This document shows positions 1 to 11,600 of a DNA stretch of 64,000 nt, piece by piece. A program made the position numbers and the translations under genes. Origin of the DNA: Flabesymbios commensalis (Eukaryota > Annelida > Polychaeta > Terebellida > Flabelligeridae). The notes beneath the pieces are model-generated. The model was given only the letters and a program-made list of their open reading frames with translations, was not told where the DNA came from and searched no databases. The stretch lies in assembly GCA_964017125.1 (NCBI GenBank), contig OZ024902.1:55409245-55473244 (forward strand), read 5' to 3'. Position 1 is the first letter of the stretch; each line of letters begins with the position of its first letter.

Positions 1-145
1 TTCCACGCTTGAGTTCGGGGCTCGTTTCCCGTTCTCGGCGGTTTGTAAGAAACAAAAATGTTTCTTCCCCATCAGCTCATAAAATTCGGTATTGTCGGGA
101 GCCTCTGTCACTAAGAGATAGTGTGCTCAGCTTCAGACGTACGGA
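1..145 (+). mobile_element. SINE fragment, cut by the window edge
   Basis: Diverged copy of the tRNA-derived SINE seen whole at 53592-53900. It shares the 'gagttcggg' B-box region, the 'aagaaacaaaaatgtttctt' stretch and the 'gggagcctctgtcac' stretch. The head lies outside the window and the tail is lost next to the LINE 3' end. Confidence 0.75.
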
Positions 146-1163
146 CTGACACATTGAAAACGTATGAATGAAATGAAATGAAAACCTTTTATAGCGCCTA
201 ACTCATCGGAGGGCCGAGCTCAGAGGCGCAATCCATCCTTATTAAATTCCAAAGAAGAGTCCAGGGAAATAAGCATGGTCGTTATCATGGAGACGCAGAG
301 GAGCTAGGGCGGAAAAGCTAGATCAAAGAAATGCGTTTTAAGCAGTTTTCTTAAAGAGGAAATATGTTTAGCTACACGAAGGTGTGCAGGCAGTAAATTC
401 CTGAGAGTAGGACCAGAAACAGAAAAGGCACGAGCACCGAACTTACTCTGATACGTGGTACTTTGAGCTTATTTGTGTTGTTTGATCGCAGAAAGTCTGC
501 AGAAAAAAGAAGGCTAGATAAATAAGATGACTGACCATCATTGGGACAACGAAATACAAAAGACATATTTTGAATTGTATTCTAAACTTGATCGGAAGCC
601 AATGTAATGATTTTAATAGAGGAATAGAGCGACTGCAACGAGGAGCCTTTGTCACAACCCTTGCTAAACAGTTCTGAACACGCTGTAATTTCTGTAGATC
701 TTTAACTGGAATTTCGTGTAATAAGGAGTTACAGTAGTCCAGTTGCTTGTCACCAGAGCTAATGCAATTTGTATTGCTAAAGCTAGAGGTAGACTTTTTC
801 TGATGCATTTAAGATCTCTAATGTGATAAAAACAGGAACTGGACACCTGTGAAATGTGCTGACGAAAATTCAAACCACTGTCAAAAAAGACACCCAAATT
901 CCTTGCGGAACCTGCTGGATTCATCTCATTGTCCAGAACCGCAAGAGGTTAATAATAAATAATAATAAAGGCTAATAAACTTCTCCCTCTGCGATTTCGA
1001 GCCAATGAGAAGAAACTCAGTCTTGTTAGGATTGAGTTTTAGTTTGGATTGAGCCATCCAAGCAGATACTCCGGTAATACAGCTCTGAAGCATTTTTAAT
1101 GACTCAGTAGCTGTGTCACTTGTTATAAGTGATGCCTCAATCCATAACTTGAAATGATGATGC

Positions 1164-1526
1164 TTAGAGGAGCGGTGTACAAACTAAAAAGCAGAGGGCC
1201 AAAAACTGCAGCTCTCCATGCTCAAGCAAACTAGAGTCAGAGAAAGATTTGTCAATTTTAATTTTTTGATGCCTGCCACAAAGGTAGGATTTAAACCAAG
1301 CTAAAGCCATCCCAGAGACACCATACCACTCAGCTAGTCTATTTGTTAGAGTGTTGTGGTCGATAGTATCGAACGCCGCAGACAAATCAAGTAAAGTCAA
1401 AGCTGTGACATGGCCTTTGTAAAGAGAAACTGAGATGTCATTGTAAACGCTTAACAGGGCTGTCTCAGTGGAACGGAATTTTCGGTAAGCAGACTGCATA
1501 AGATTGTTCAATTTGTTGGAGTTCAT
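1164..1526 (-). pseudogene. Reverse transcriptase fragment of the LINE
   Basis: Open stretch containing '[19 protein letters not shown]' and '[17 protein letters not shown]', the RT fingers/palm region up to motif A of CR1/L2 clade enzymes, followed by '[11 protein letters not shown]'. The frame is lost before motif C. The first methionine is not a real start; the block belongs to a longer, broken ORF. Confidence 0.85.
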
Positions 1527-2334
1527 GGGAGCTTGTAAACGGTTGGAAACAACTTTTTCAATAATTTTAGAAATGAAACTTAGACTTGAGACTGGTCTAT
1601 AATTTTTGAGGTTATTAACAGGAAGGTTTGATTTCTTTAGTACAGGTGTGACATGAGCCTCTTTGAATGATAGCGGGAATTTTCCAGATTCCAGAGATAA
1701 ATTAATTATAGTTGTTATGGGTTGATTAAAATATCCAACAAGGCTTTAAGGATGTTCGTTGGAATCGGATCAAGGTCACATGATTTTGATGCAGACTTCA
1801 TAATGATCTTCCTGACCTCGTCGTCTGATGCTGGTTCTAAATTGAAAAGTTTCTTATTTCAGGCTTCTGAACAGATGGTACATCATTCACCTGATTTGAA
1901 AAATTGGCCCGGATCGTTCTGATTTTGTCACAAAAATATTTTGCGAAATGCTCACATAGGGACTACATTATTTGATTCCGGCAGTGCTGCAGCTGGCGTT
2001 CTTTGTAAAATATTGTTAATGGTGTCCCAAAGGCGGCGAGGGTTTTCAGAATTTTCGTCTATGAGATTTGAGAAATATTGAGATTTGGCCTCTGTCATAA
2101 GACGATTGCATATACTTCGATAGTTGTGGTATTTTGCTCTTGTCATAACCAGAGCGTGATCTCCTCCAACGCCTTTCTAGCTAACGACATGATCTTTTAC
2201 AATCTAGTAGTTTTGACGTCATCTATGGCGTTGGAGCCTTCTCAACAACTTTTTTAGTTTGAGGAGGAGCATGTTTATCAAGAAGTGAGGTTAAAACTGA
2301 TGTGTACTGGTCACACAAATCATAGAGTTCATTC

Positions 2335-2743
2335 TTAGGGTTTTTTGTAAGTGAAGAGTCCCAAGATATCAGCCCTAAAAGAAGTCATGCAAATATTTGT
2401 TGTTTTCCTGAAAGTGATTGTTTTTCTAGGACTTACGGGTGCTGAAAGGTTGATTTCTGATACTACGGAAAAGTGATCTGAGATACCGTCAGCTGGAAAA
2501 AACAGATTTAACATGATCGCACGAAGATTTGGTGATGAGAAGGTCAAGCCACTGGCCGTGGACGTGCGTTGAAAAATTTACATGTTGTTTCAAATTAAAA
2601 CACTTCAAAATTTTGTTAAAACGTTGGGTATTAGAATCGGACACATCAAGATGTAGATTAAAGTCACCTAAAATATAAATATCTAAATGTGTTGTAACAA
2701 AGCTTTCTAGCAAATATTCAAATTCATCATATAATGTTTGCAT
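2335..2743 (-). pseudogene. AP endonuclease fragments of the LINE
   Basis: Two overlapping frames read 'DIYILGDFNLHLDVSD' and 'DGISDHFSVVSEINL', the GDFN and SDH motifs of APE-type LINE endonucleases. They lie in different frames, so at least one frameshift separates them. Confidence 0.8.
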
Positions 2744-3090
2744 ATTTTCTTGGAGTCTGTAAAGACAGATAAAAAGGCCTGAAAATGATGAACTGCAAAT
2801 TTCAGTGGATAGTGCTTGAAATGTATTATAGCTAGGATTTTTTTGAACTTTTGTTTTAAATTTGTCAGAACACCAACCCCGGCACCCACGTTCTTGTTTG
2901 ATCTAGGCTGGTGGTGAAAATGATACCCAGGCGGGGCAATATCTGCGATGGCTGCCTTGGTATCATTTTCCTTTAGCCAAGTTTCTGTAACGGCAACAAC
3001 GTCTTAGATGTTACAAATTCTGTAAAAGGGTGCTGTTTTGCATTTAATTGATTGAACATTTATTGTAGATATTTTGATATTTTTCGCTTC

Positions 3091-3117
3091 AGGTCCAGGA
3101 TTAAGGCTTATGTCACC
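3091..3117 (-). other. 2A-like peptide motif at the N-terminus of the LINE ORF
   Basis: The minus strand reads 'LLLSGDISLNPGP'. Viral 2A and the 2A-like sequences known in APE-type LINEs share D-(V/I)-E-x-N-P-G-P. Here the glutamate is serine, but NPGP and the hydrophobic run before it are kept. It lies just before the endonuclease start 'STINVQSIK'. Skipping activity is inferred only. Confidence 0.6.
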
Positions 3118-3460
3118 TGAAAGTAGTAGAATTATTGATAATTTAAGTGAATTACTTGTGAATTTGGGAATGGGGAGCAATTGCCCAAATGAAAGGAAGG
3201 ATAAACGGAAAACGAACGAATGAACAGACAGACAGACAAAAATCTGTCCTGTCCGACGTGATAAAATTTTAAATGCAAGCATGAAAAAATAAAACACGAA
3301 ACAGCTAGACTTTTTTTTATTACGGAATGGATTAGTACATGTTCTATGATACAAGTCACGTGGGCACGTCACATGACAAGCACGTGACTGGACACTGAAC
3401 ATAATAAATGAGGTAGACACAGTGTACGTGAAAAAACAAAACATCAATCTGGCTTCCGTA

Positions 3461-3513
3461 CAACGCCGGGCCAACGCCATAAGAGACTGGCCCAATGTTA
3501 AAACGTTGTTGGG
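3461..3513. repeat. Family A palindrome, degenerate
   Basis: Core words 'cgggccaacg' and 'tggcccaatgtt' remain, with a right end 'gttgttggga'. Eroded relative to the copy at 3582. Confidence 0.45.
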
Positions 3514-3581
3514 ATAGCCTCTGACCAACATAATTCCAAATATTCGTTCACATTAAAAACAAAACAACGTAATGCTGACTC

Positions 3582-3677
3582 CCCAGCAAACACATAACAT
3601 TTGTATAACATTTGTACAACGTCGGCCCAACGTCTTCGACGTTGGCCCAACATTGTACAAATGTTTTGTGTTTACTG
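3582..3677. repeat. Family A palindrome (reference type)
   Basis: Near-perfect inverted repeat with ends 'cccagcaaacac' and 'gtgtttactg', arms 'aacatttgtacaacgt' and a core 'ggcccaacgtcttcgacg'. This is the commonest arm type. Family A as used here means: CCCAGCAAACA-like ends, a central 'ggcccaacgtcgtagacg'-like core, no coding capacity, 50-160 bp, MITE-like or hairpin-like. No consistent target duplication was found. Confidence 0.85.
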
Positions 3678-3828
3678 ACTCTCTGACTGATATATCAACA
3701 CATGAAACAACAGAATGCTGAAGAAAATAACCAACTGCTTTCACAAACAGTGATAAATACCTTGATGAATATCCACCATCTGCTAACGATGTTTATCTAT
3801 AATTTAGTATCTCTTCGTTTAGGCCATT

Positions 3829-3883
3829 CCCAGCAAACAAAAAACATGTCATAAAATTTGTCATAAAATTTGTGTTTGCTGGG
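3829..3883. repeat. Family A mini-palindrome
   Basis: Perfect terminal 'cccagcaaacaaa' and 'tttgtgtttgctggg'. The inside holds only two 'tcataaaatttg' units and lacks the usual core, as in a deletion derivative. Confidence 0.75.
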
Positions 3884-3896
3884 TCAGGTTAAGCTT

Positions 3897-4007
3897 CCCA
3901 GCAAACACGACACATCTACCCAATGTTTGACCAATGTTAGCCCACCGTCTACGACGTTGCCCCAACATTGGTCAAACATTGGGTATAGATGTGTCGTGTT
4001 TGCTGGG
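3897..4007. repeat. Family A palindrome, arm variant
   Basis: Ends 'cccagcaaacacgacaca' and 'tgtgtcgtgtttgctggg'. Arms carry 'ctacccaatgtttgacc' and its complement, unlike the copy at 3582 only 220 bp away, while each arm still matches its own partner. Confidence 0.85.
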
Positions 4008-4175
4008 TTACTGCCTATTAAACTAGACCGTCTATTGTGATTCTCTTCTTGTTGTGTGTATTCTTCGTCAGCCTAATGTATTGTAACGTACTTGATTTTC
4101 AATCGAATAAATATTATTATAAATTATTTTCATCTGTGTCAGATAATTATCGGAATATCCTCTCCGTCATTGTAA

Positions 4176-4227
4176 TTTTTCTATTGACACATGGCAATGG
4201 TAAAATACAAACATTTCTTTGTTGGCC
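4176..4227 (+). repeat. Local direct repeat, copy 1
   Basis: A ~50-bp word beginning 'ttctattgacacatggcaat' recurs at 4563-4611 on the same strand, the second time inside a family A element. Confidence 0.7.
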
Positions 4228-4518
4228 ATTCAAATTATAATAAACATTTTTACAATCAACATAATAAATCTACATCAACATGATTGTCATAATTCACCGA
4301 CTTTGATGCTATAATTTCGTCACTACATTTCAGCTGGTGTTGTATAAATATGACCGTAATACAACAGACTGACTGTGGATATTTAACTACTCTTCTCCAA
4401 CTATGAAATATACCCCAGATTAATTATTCATAGTTTAGTTAATTAAGCACAATTTTAAAGATTTTAATCAAACAAAACATGATGTTTTTCAATGGATATC
4501 ATAGCCCACACTAGTATG

Positions 4519-4657
4519 GTCAGCAAATACAAAACGTTTGTATAACATTTTTGCATTGCAGCTTTTCTATTGACACATGGCAATGGTAAAATACACACAT
4601 TTTTTGGTTGGTCCAACATTGTACAAACGTTATGCAAATGTCCTTTGTTTATCGGGT
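4519..4657. repeat. Family A palindrome with an internal filler
   Basis: Outer arms 'aaacgtttgtataacattt' and 'aaacgttatgcaaatg' with ends 'cagcaaatac' and 'tttatcggg'. The normal left core is replaced by the direct repeat copy at 4563-4611. Confidence 0.65.
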
Positions 4658-5160
4658 GATTCCAAGAAAAAAACAGGTCATAATTCTATCTCAACCTGTG
4701 AAGTTTGTAAGTTGTCATGGAGCAATGAAGACGGATATTGCAGCTTGTTCAAGTGGATCAGTGCTGGCTGAGACGACCGTGGATGTGATTTGGTGACAAT
4801 CACATTCCTGTTAGCTACTTCTCACTAGTTACAGCAGAAGTTTGTAGGCCTACTGGCGAAACAAAAGTTCTAAGAACGATTGCTTCCTTGCACCCGCTTC
4901 TGAAAATACTGTTTCGTATAATGAACTGTATTACAACATTTGAATGAACTGTACTGACAACACGTTTGTCTAATAGTTTTTGAACGCGTGTCACAAACGT
5001 GACTCATAATGAGGTTCTGAAGACAGACGACCTAAAATCTACCCGTTTTCTCCATTCTTATCCTGTCAGTTAAGATTCATGTGACGTCACCTACTCCCGA
5101 CATAAACGTTCAACGTCATTATGTTCAAAGATTTTCTGGTTGAACGTCATTGGTAGAGTC

Positions 5161-5256
5161 TGCTATGATAGTATTGTGTTGCATTACAGTCAGTCAATTC
5201 GTACGAATTGACTGACTGTAATGCAAATTGCAATGCAATACAATACTATCATAGCA
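5161..5256. repeat. Long palindrome, single copy here
   Basis: Arms start 'tgctatgatagtattgtgtt' and end with the complement. The centre is 'caattcgtacgaattg'. The right arm carries a short extra 'attgcaatgca' stretch. It lies about 190 bp past the TIKI stop codon, probably in or near its 3' UTR. Confidence 0.8.
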
Positions 5257-5444
5257 TCATGTAACGTCAACAAATGGCTGTTATGTAACCACCGTGTCAT
5301 AATACTATACCAGTACTGGCAGCAGGCTTATCAATGCAGATTGGACGTCATATCAACTGACAAGCTCGGTGCGCCGTTGTGACGCCAAGATATTTGTACT
5401 AAATCTCAGTTGTAACTTGGACGCTTTACGTTTTTTTGAGGTGG

Positions 5445-5619
5445 TCACACAGCTCGGCAGCTGAGAACTGTAATAAGGCAAGATAAGGTGATGATGATGG
5501 GCAGGACTAGAGTGGTCTGTATGGTGGCGCCACCACTCATCACCTGAGGCGCGGGCGCAGAGTCCTCTGGTGATTCTTCTGACTTAAAATGTTTCCTGAA
5601 GTAGGAATTAGGCCCAAAG
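5445..5619 (-). CDS. TRABD2: TIKI exon 8 (last coding exon)
   Basis: Acceptor 'ttattttccag' then 'CTTTGGGCC'. It codes an acidic linker ('[13 protein letters not shown]') and the membrane anchor '[20 protein letters not shown]', ending RAV and TGA at 5447-5445. Too short and too far from the other exons to stand out as an ORF; found by phase and homology. Intron 7 (5620-6694) holds a family B-like element and otherwise nothing recognised. Confidence 0.88.
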
Positions 5620-8600
5620 CTGGAAAATAAAATAATTATCTGTTAGATAATTTAACTTGTACATGCATTTTACATCATTGTCTATTTTCCTTTTTGTCGT
5701 CAATTTCTATATGTAGCCTAATCAATTTGTCATCTGGAACTTGAATATTAACAGTACAAATTCTGAGTGCAGGCCTATTTCGCTCAAAAAAAGGCGTATT
5801 TAAAAATGAGTGTGTAAAAAATAAATCAGTATAAGATGAAATTCCCCCCCCCCTCCAAAAACCTTACCACACAAAAGGACCAATATATATAAATAATGTC
5901 AATTTTTTAAATGGCTGCGGCAGCCATTTTGCTTTGATGGATTCATCCCACTATAAGTTATCGTGCCCACAAGCTTTTCGGGCGGCCATCGTGAAAATGG
6001 TCTTTTTGCCTCGGTTCCAAAAAAAATATAAGGAAAGAATTGCCCTGTCACATAGGTCATATAATGTGGAAAATAAACAAAATTCTTCAGTTAACTTTTT
6101 AGTGAGAGCTAAATTGAGGAAATTGGGGAAAGACCGGGGCCGCGGAGACGGCGGCAGATACGGAAAAATACTAATAAAAACTATAAGCATCCCGATATTC
6201 ATCGGGGATGCTGAATAAAACTGCACTGAAAATAATCAAATGGTTTGTGATAGATGTTCAGTTTATCAAATAATTGAATTTCCGATTTTTCTCATAAGCA
6301 GGTATATTTTACGTCATCTGAAGCTGGAAATCGCATTGGAAAATCCAACTTCAAATGAAATGAATGAAAAATAGAAACAAGCATTTCAGCAGAGCAAGGG
6401 TTTTAACCCTTAGAGCCCTGATGTCTAGTGCAGTTTTATTAGCACCTGTATAACCCTTGATTTATTACGAGCTGTTCAAATTAAAATATGTCTTCAATCT
6501 TGAAACACTGATAGGCCTATATATTGGGACTTAAATTTCACAAATAACATACATTTTCAGTCACTTGAAGTTGTGGATCGCGGTAGCGAGACACAACTTC
6601 AAGAGACTGAAAATTTAAATTGAATAGCTCAGTGTTCTAAGGGTTTTAAGATATGTCACTTAAACTGTAAAGATACCCTAGACTTGTACCCCACCTGGTG
6701 GCTTCCAGCTTCACCCACAGGTCGTTGAACTGAGGTCTCTTCAAGTGGTAGCTGTCTGTGGTTGGATGTCGACTCTGCTCCCTTCGCCCATTGCGTCTCT
6801 GACTGTGTCTGCAACAAAGATCACACATTCAGGGTCATTGATGCTGATTAATTCATTGATAAATTAGGCGTGATTTTGGAGTGACATTTATTATCGATTT
6901 GTTTGTTGGCTGATTGAATGATAGATTCCTTCATTTCTTTATTTATTTGGAGTGGCATTTATTATTGAAAAAATAAATTTCTAATCAACAAAAAACTTAT
7001 CTATCATTCATTTGTATTTGTCCATTGATTGTTATAATTGACTTGTTGATTTGGAGTGACTTTTATTCAGTATTTGCTTGTTGACTAATTTATTGTTATT
7101 GATTAGTATATTTCTTGATTTGGAGTGACTTTATTATGTATTTGCTTGTTGACTTATTGATTGATAGATCAGTTTATTTGTTGATTTGGAGTGACTTTTA
7201 TTCTTTTATTTGCTTGTTGACTATATGACTTTATTATTGATTTGCTTGTTTACTAATTAATTGATATAATAAATTATTTGCTGATCCGGAGTGACTTTAT
7301 TATGTATTTGTTTATTATTTTTTTGTATGGACTGCGGCTTAAAGGCCTAGTTGAGGACATTTCGCATCACTTGCCAAGTGGACCGAGGAGTACCTGCCAT
7401 TCCGTGATTGATGGTTTGAAGAATCTGTCCCGATGCTTCGTGTGATATGAGGCATCGTAGCGTCCCAGCAGACACAATACGTTGAATCAATGTTGGTTTA
7501 ACGCTGATCCAACGTCGTAGACGGTAGACCAGCGTTGAACCAACATTGTTTCAACATATTGTGTCTGTTGGGGTGAAACATTATTTATCAATAACAGAAC
7601 GGGGGTTCACTCAGGCTAAAGTGATAGGCCATTCTGTGACAACTCTCCCGTCACAGCTAATCTCGCATTAATAATGTTGGGCCAGCGTTAATAATGCGAA
7701 ATCCCGAAAGCTGGCCCAACATGTAATGCGAGATTTCGACGCTGGCCCAACATTAATAATGCGAGATTCTGACGCTAGCCCAACATTGTTAATGCTAGAT
7801 TAGCTGGGGTGCGACGCTTGTCAAAGCATCAGTGCTGGACAGGAGAGTATATAATGTAGAGAAAGTTTGAGGGGGCGCTGACGAAACGGGCTCTGGGGGT
7901 CTTATGCGACCCTCAGAAGCTGACACATTTTGGATTGCCTCAGCTATTCTGAGCAGTTTGGAGGGGTATTTTATTTTTATTGGCAAAATTCAATGATTTG
8001 AAATAAATGACTTCGACATAATTTTACACGGAAATTGTAAATGGCAACGAAACAAAATGGGAAAGGCCATTCTATTGTCAGCGTGTGGTGAAACAGAGAA
8101 TAGGTGGTGCATGGGCTACAGTCCCTGTTAACCCAACGATGAAATATTTGAGTATAAACCATGGAGACCAAAGGTGTTGTTTCAATTTGAAATCATCATA
8201 AATGTGTTAGTTAGCTCTTACTGCTTCACTTGTATACCTATGTTATGGATCTACGGACATTTTCAGCGCGGGGCCCGTCCTTAGCTGCTTAGACGTCATT
8301 CTGACGTCTAAAGACGGTCCCCGCACTAAAAGGGGCTAATACCAACGTGAGATGGGTCTATATGCAACAATACTAGTGATTGTAAAGGACCGTAACCACC
8401 AGTGTCTAGGAGCTGCATGTGAGACAGGTAGGTATTTCCAAGTCTCGATAAATCAGAAAGATTCACTGAGAATTGTCACCCTTCGCCAGACTGTCAACGT
8501 GCGCTGTCGTTCATTGTGGCGACTAAAGCAACTGAACGTGGGGCAGGAAAAACGGGGCACACAAGTTGTTTCAACGTCGTGTCAACATCTAAGACGTTGA

Positions 8601-11600
8601 GACAACGCTTGGTCATCGGTCTTGATAGTGTGACATGATGTGAAATTATGCTAACAGTGTGTCAAGTGGTTTTTATGGAATATGTTATTGACAGTCAAAT
8701 GCATTCAAGTAGAGCTAAGTAGGCCCACGTCGGAAATTTCAGATATGCCTACAAGAAGTCAGGCTATTTTTTGTGAACTTTCTTGTTAGAAGTACAAGTA
8801 GAACACAATGTAGGCCTATTAACCTGAAGGCAGTAATTTTAAAATAAGATATTCTTTTAATCTATACATTTAAATCTGAAAATACATTGAGAAGTGAAGT
8901 TATATAAATGACTGGGAAGTCAATTTTTCACGTTTTATATTGTACAGTGAGAAAGTTCGGCAGCCTATGTCGCTTTATTTCCTCAGACGTCCACATATTG
9001 TCCCTTTGGATGTGAAATGGTGTATCTGCCACTTTGCAAAGTGGCAGATACACCCTTTCATATCCAAGGGGACGAATTGTATAGTTCATCATTCATTCGG
9101 AATGTCGTAAACGTTATTGATGCCAGATGGGTATCTTGGGTTGTTGGGAAGTCTTTTGGAAGACGCACGTATGGGTTTAATCAACAAGAATATTGCAAAT
9201 GTTCCGTTGCAAATTTAACAAAAATGACAAAGTTGAATCCGCAGCAGTATCTACTATCTACTAATGCTGCCGTGCAAAGCCAAAATCTGCTTACTTTACA
9301 AGTAAGCAGAGCAGATCCTGCCTTTTGGCTTCAGCCAGAACAACAAATACACTACAAATGGTATATTCCAAGGGGCTGTGATATACAGCCTATAAACGTT
9401 ACTCTGTCCAAAATAAATTCTGGCGGCCACAGCAAAAACATTATATCTCCACTTTATCATGTTTATCGTTGGAGACATAATTATTTTACAAGTACTGTAT
9501 CCTGATCTAAACATAAAGTGATCAGCCTCGGACGTATAAATTATGGAAACCGTCATATAATGAACGTCGGAATTGAATAGGCCTAAATATAATTTGTCAC
9601 AAGAAATAACTGGAACTCGGCGATGTTTCCAAATGAGTAGGCCTAGCTGTCGGACGAAAGACGAACCCCAGCAACACAAAATATTCACACGATATTGGCT
9701 TAAAGCTGATCCGACACTGGTCTAACATCAAACCAATATTGGTTCAATATTTTGTGTTTGCTGAGAACTTGACGGTATGAGTATCAATAACACTTAATTT
9801 ATAGGTTGAACAGGTGATTCCTTGAAAGTGCTGCCGGCCGGTAAAAAGTCACTTGTGAAGTACCGCCTGCAAACGTGATTTTTGTTGTAGAAATATGAAA
9901 TGAATCGGGCTTTAGGCCACCTTTGTGCACATATAGGCTAAACTGGGCCAGGAGAACCTCCTGAGGATGGTGAGATGATTGAGATGACACTGTCCTCCAG
10001 ACACAGGATTCGAAATTCGAGCCCTGGCGGTCTGAGGCCGAGCACGCTACCTCTCGGTCACGGAGGCTCCCCACAATACTAACTTTCACACGTGGATGGG
10101 GAAGAAACAATTTTGTTTCTTTCAAACCGCCGGGACCGGGAACCGAACCCCGGACTCTGGCGTGAAAGGCAGCGGTGCTAACCACTACCCTAGGGCCCCC
10201 GCCCTTGTTGTAGAAATACTTGACTATTCTGATGTTATCAGTTGCCGTCGAGAAGCGTCACAAGTGATGATTGTAACGGCTGGAAATGGCCGAGATAATG
10301 AACAGTGTAATAGCTGGTTAGGCCTGGGGTGACTGTCAGCTAAGACTGATGCTAACTATGGCCTGTCAGTACCCATCAAACAAAAAACATTTGTATTACA
10401 TTTTTACAATGTTGGTACCCGGTCTGTAAGCTGGGGGGGGGGTGTGACTAATGTTGGACTATTGTTGGGCCAGCGTTGCAGACGGTGACCCAACAATAAT
10501 AGATAACATTTGGTCAACGACCCCCTTTTGCTGGGATATGCATGAGTTGAAGTGGATCAAAGAAATTGAGGCTCCATAAAACGTTATTTCAAATTGAAAT
10601 ATTATCTGGTATTGAGATTTTATATGCAAAATGATAGATCCGAAAGACAAATATTACGCGATTTTTAAGTGTAAATGTGTGAACAATCATAGTGATTGCT
10701 AATTTACCATGTATTATTACTTATGCCAAAACAATCTGGTGCGAGAGCAACAGAGCCAACTCGCCAGGTTTCCGTGTAAACTATTTTTTCTGGGGCAATA
10801 ATTTTAAAAAGAACATTGGGTCGAAATTTTGTGCTAAGTAGTAAAAGTTCTTTGTTCACAGTTTTATATGCAGGCTAAGCGCGAGGACAGGAGCTAAAGT
10901 GTCTAAGCTTGATCATAGTGCACTAAATAAATACGCCGACCCTTTGATCATGACGTCGTTCAATTACAATATTCTTCTAGCTTGGTAATTACTTGTCAGC
11001 CTGAGATTCATAAATCATCTGTGGAACCTCGATTCACTCAAAGTGAAAGATAGACTCCAAGGAGAAAATACGCGTTACACTCAAATTACCTCATACATGC
11101 TCATGCTAGCATGCAATTTTTTCAGGAATATTACACTTATTTAAAAATGGTTAGTTTTCCAGATAATGAACAAAATATAATGAATTTCAATGTATGGTGT
11201 TACAATTGAACCCAAGCGATGAAATCATACTATGACAGCATTACAAGGCCTGGTGAAAAAGCAAGTTTTTTTCTATTGACAATGTTTCGAAAGATAATCT
11301 CCAAAGACAAACTATGGATTATAGTTTTGGAAGTTCATTATTTTATTCTTCTAGAGAATCGCTGCATTATTGTAGTGATCTGTACGATGCAAGGATACAG
11401 ACGAATAATTAGCGGTTGGAAAATACTACATAAAAGCCATAACAGCGTCTGCGGCATACCTTTACAGTTTTAACTCTTTAATCCCTCACGTTGTATTAAA
11501 GCATCACTTTACGTCCCTGAAAACAGACTGAATTTTCCTTCAACTAAGGGTTTTTGAATGAAAATTTCCATTTAACTGGTTTGCCAATACATGGTAATTT

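Larger units (their letters stand above)
165..3130 (-). mobile_element. CR1/L2-like non-LTR retrotransposon (LINE), inactive
   Basis: The minus strand carries the remains of an endonuclease plus reverse-transcriptase ORF. In order: a 2A-like peptide and the start of the AP endonuclease (about 3120-3004), 'VTETWL' (about 2990-2970), 'ILGDFNLHLD' (about 2670), 'DGISDHFSV' (about 2490-2460), the RT block with '[13 protein letters not shown]' (about 1400), 'KLKLNPNKTEFLL' (about 1045-1005) and the C-terminal 'LHWLPIKFRIQFKI' (about 620). Family assignment rests on these CR1/L2-style motifs. Several stops and frameshifts break the frame, and the YADD catalytic box expected near 1150 is missing, so the copy is dead. 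The 3' end reads 'GGCGCTATAAAAGG' followed by ATTTC repeats. Confidence 0.9.

Noticed and set aside
9799-10185. ORF of about 128 codons, similar to one at 28131-28616
   Set aside because: Both follow SINE copies in the same orientation; the shared peptide is SINE sequence read through.
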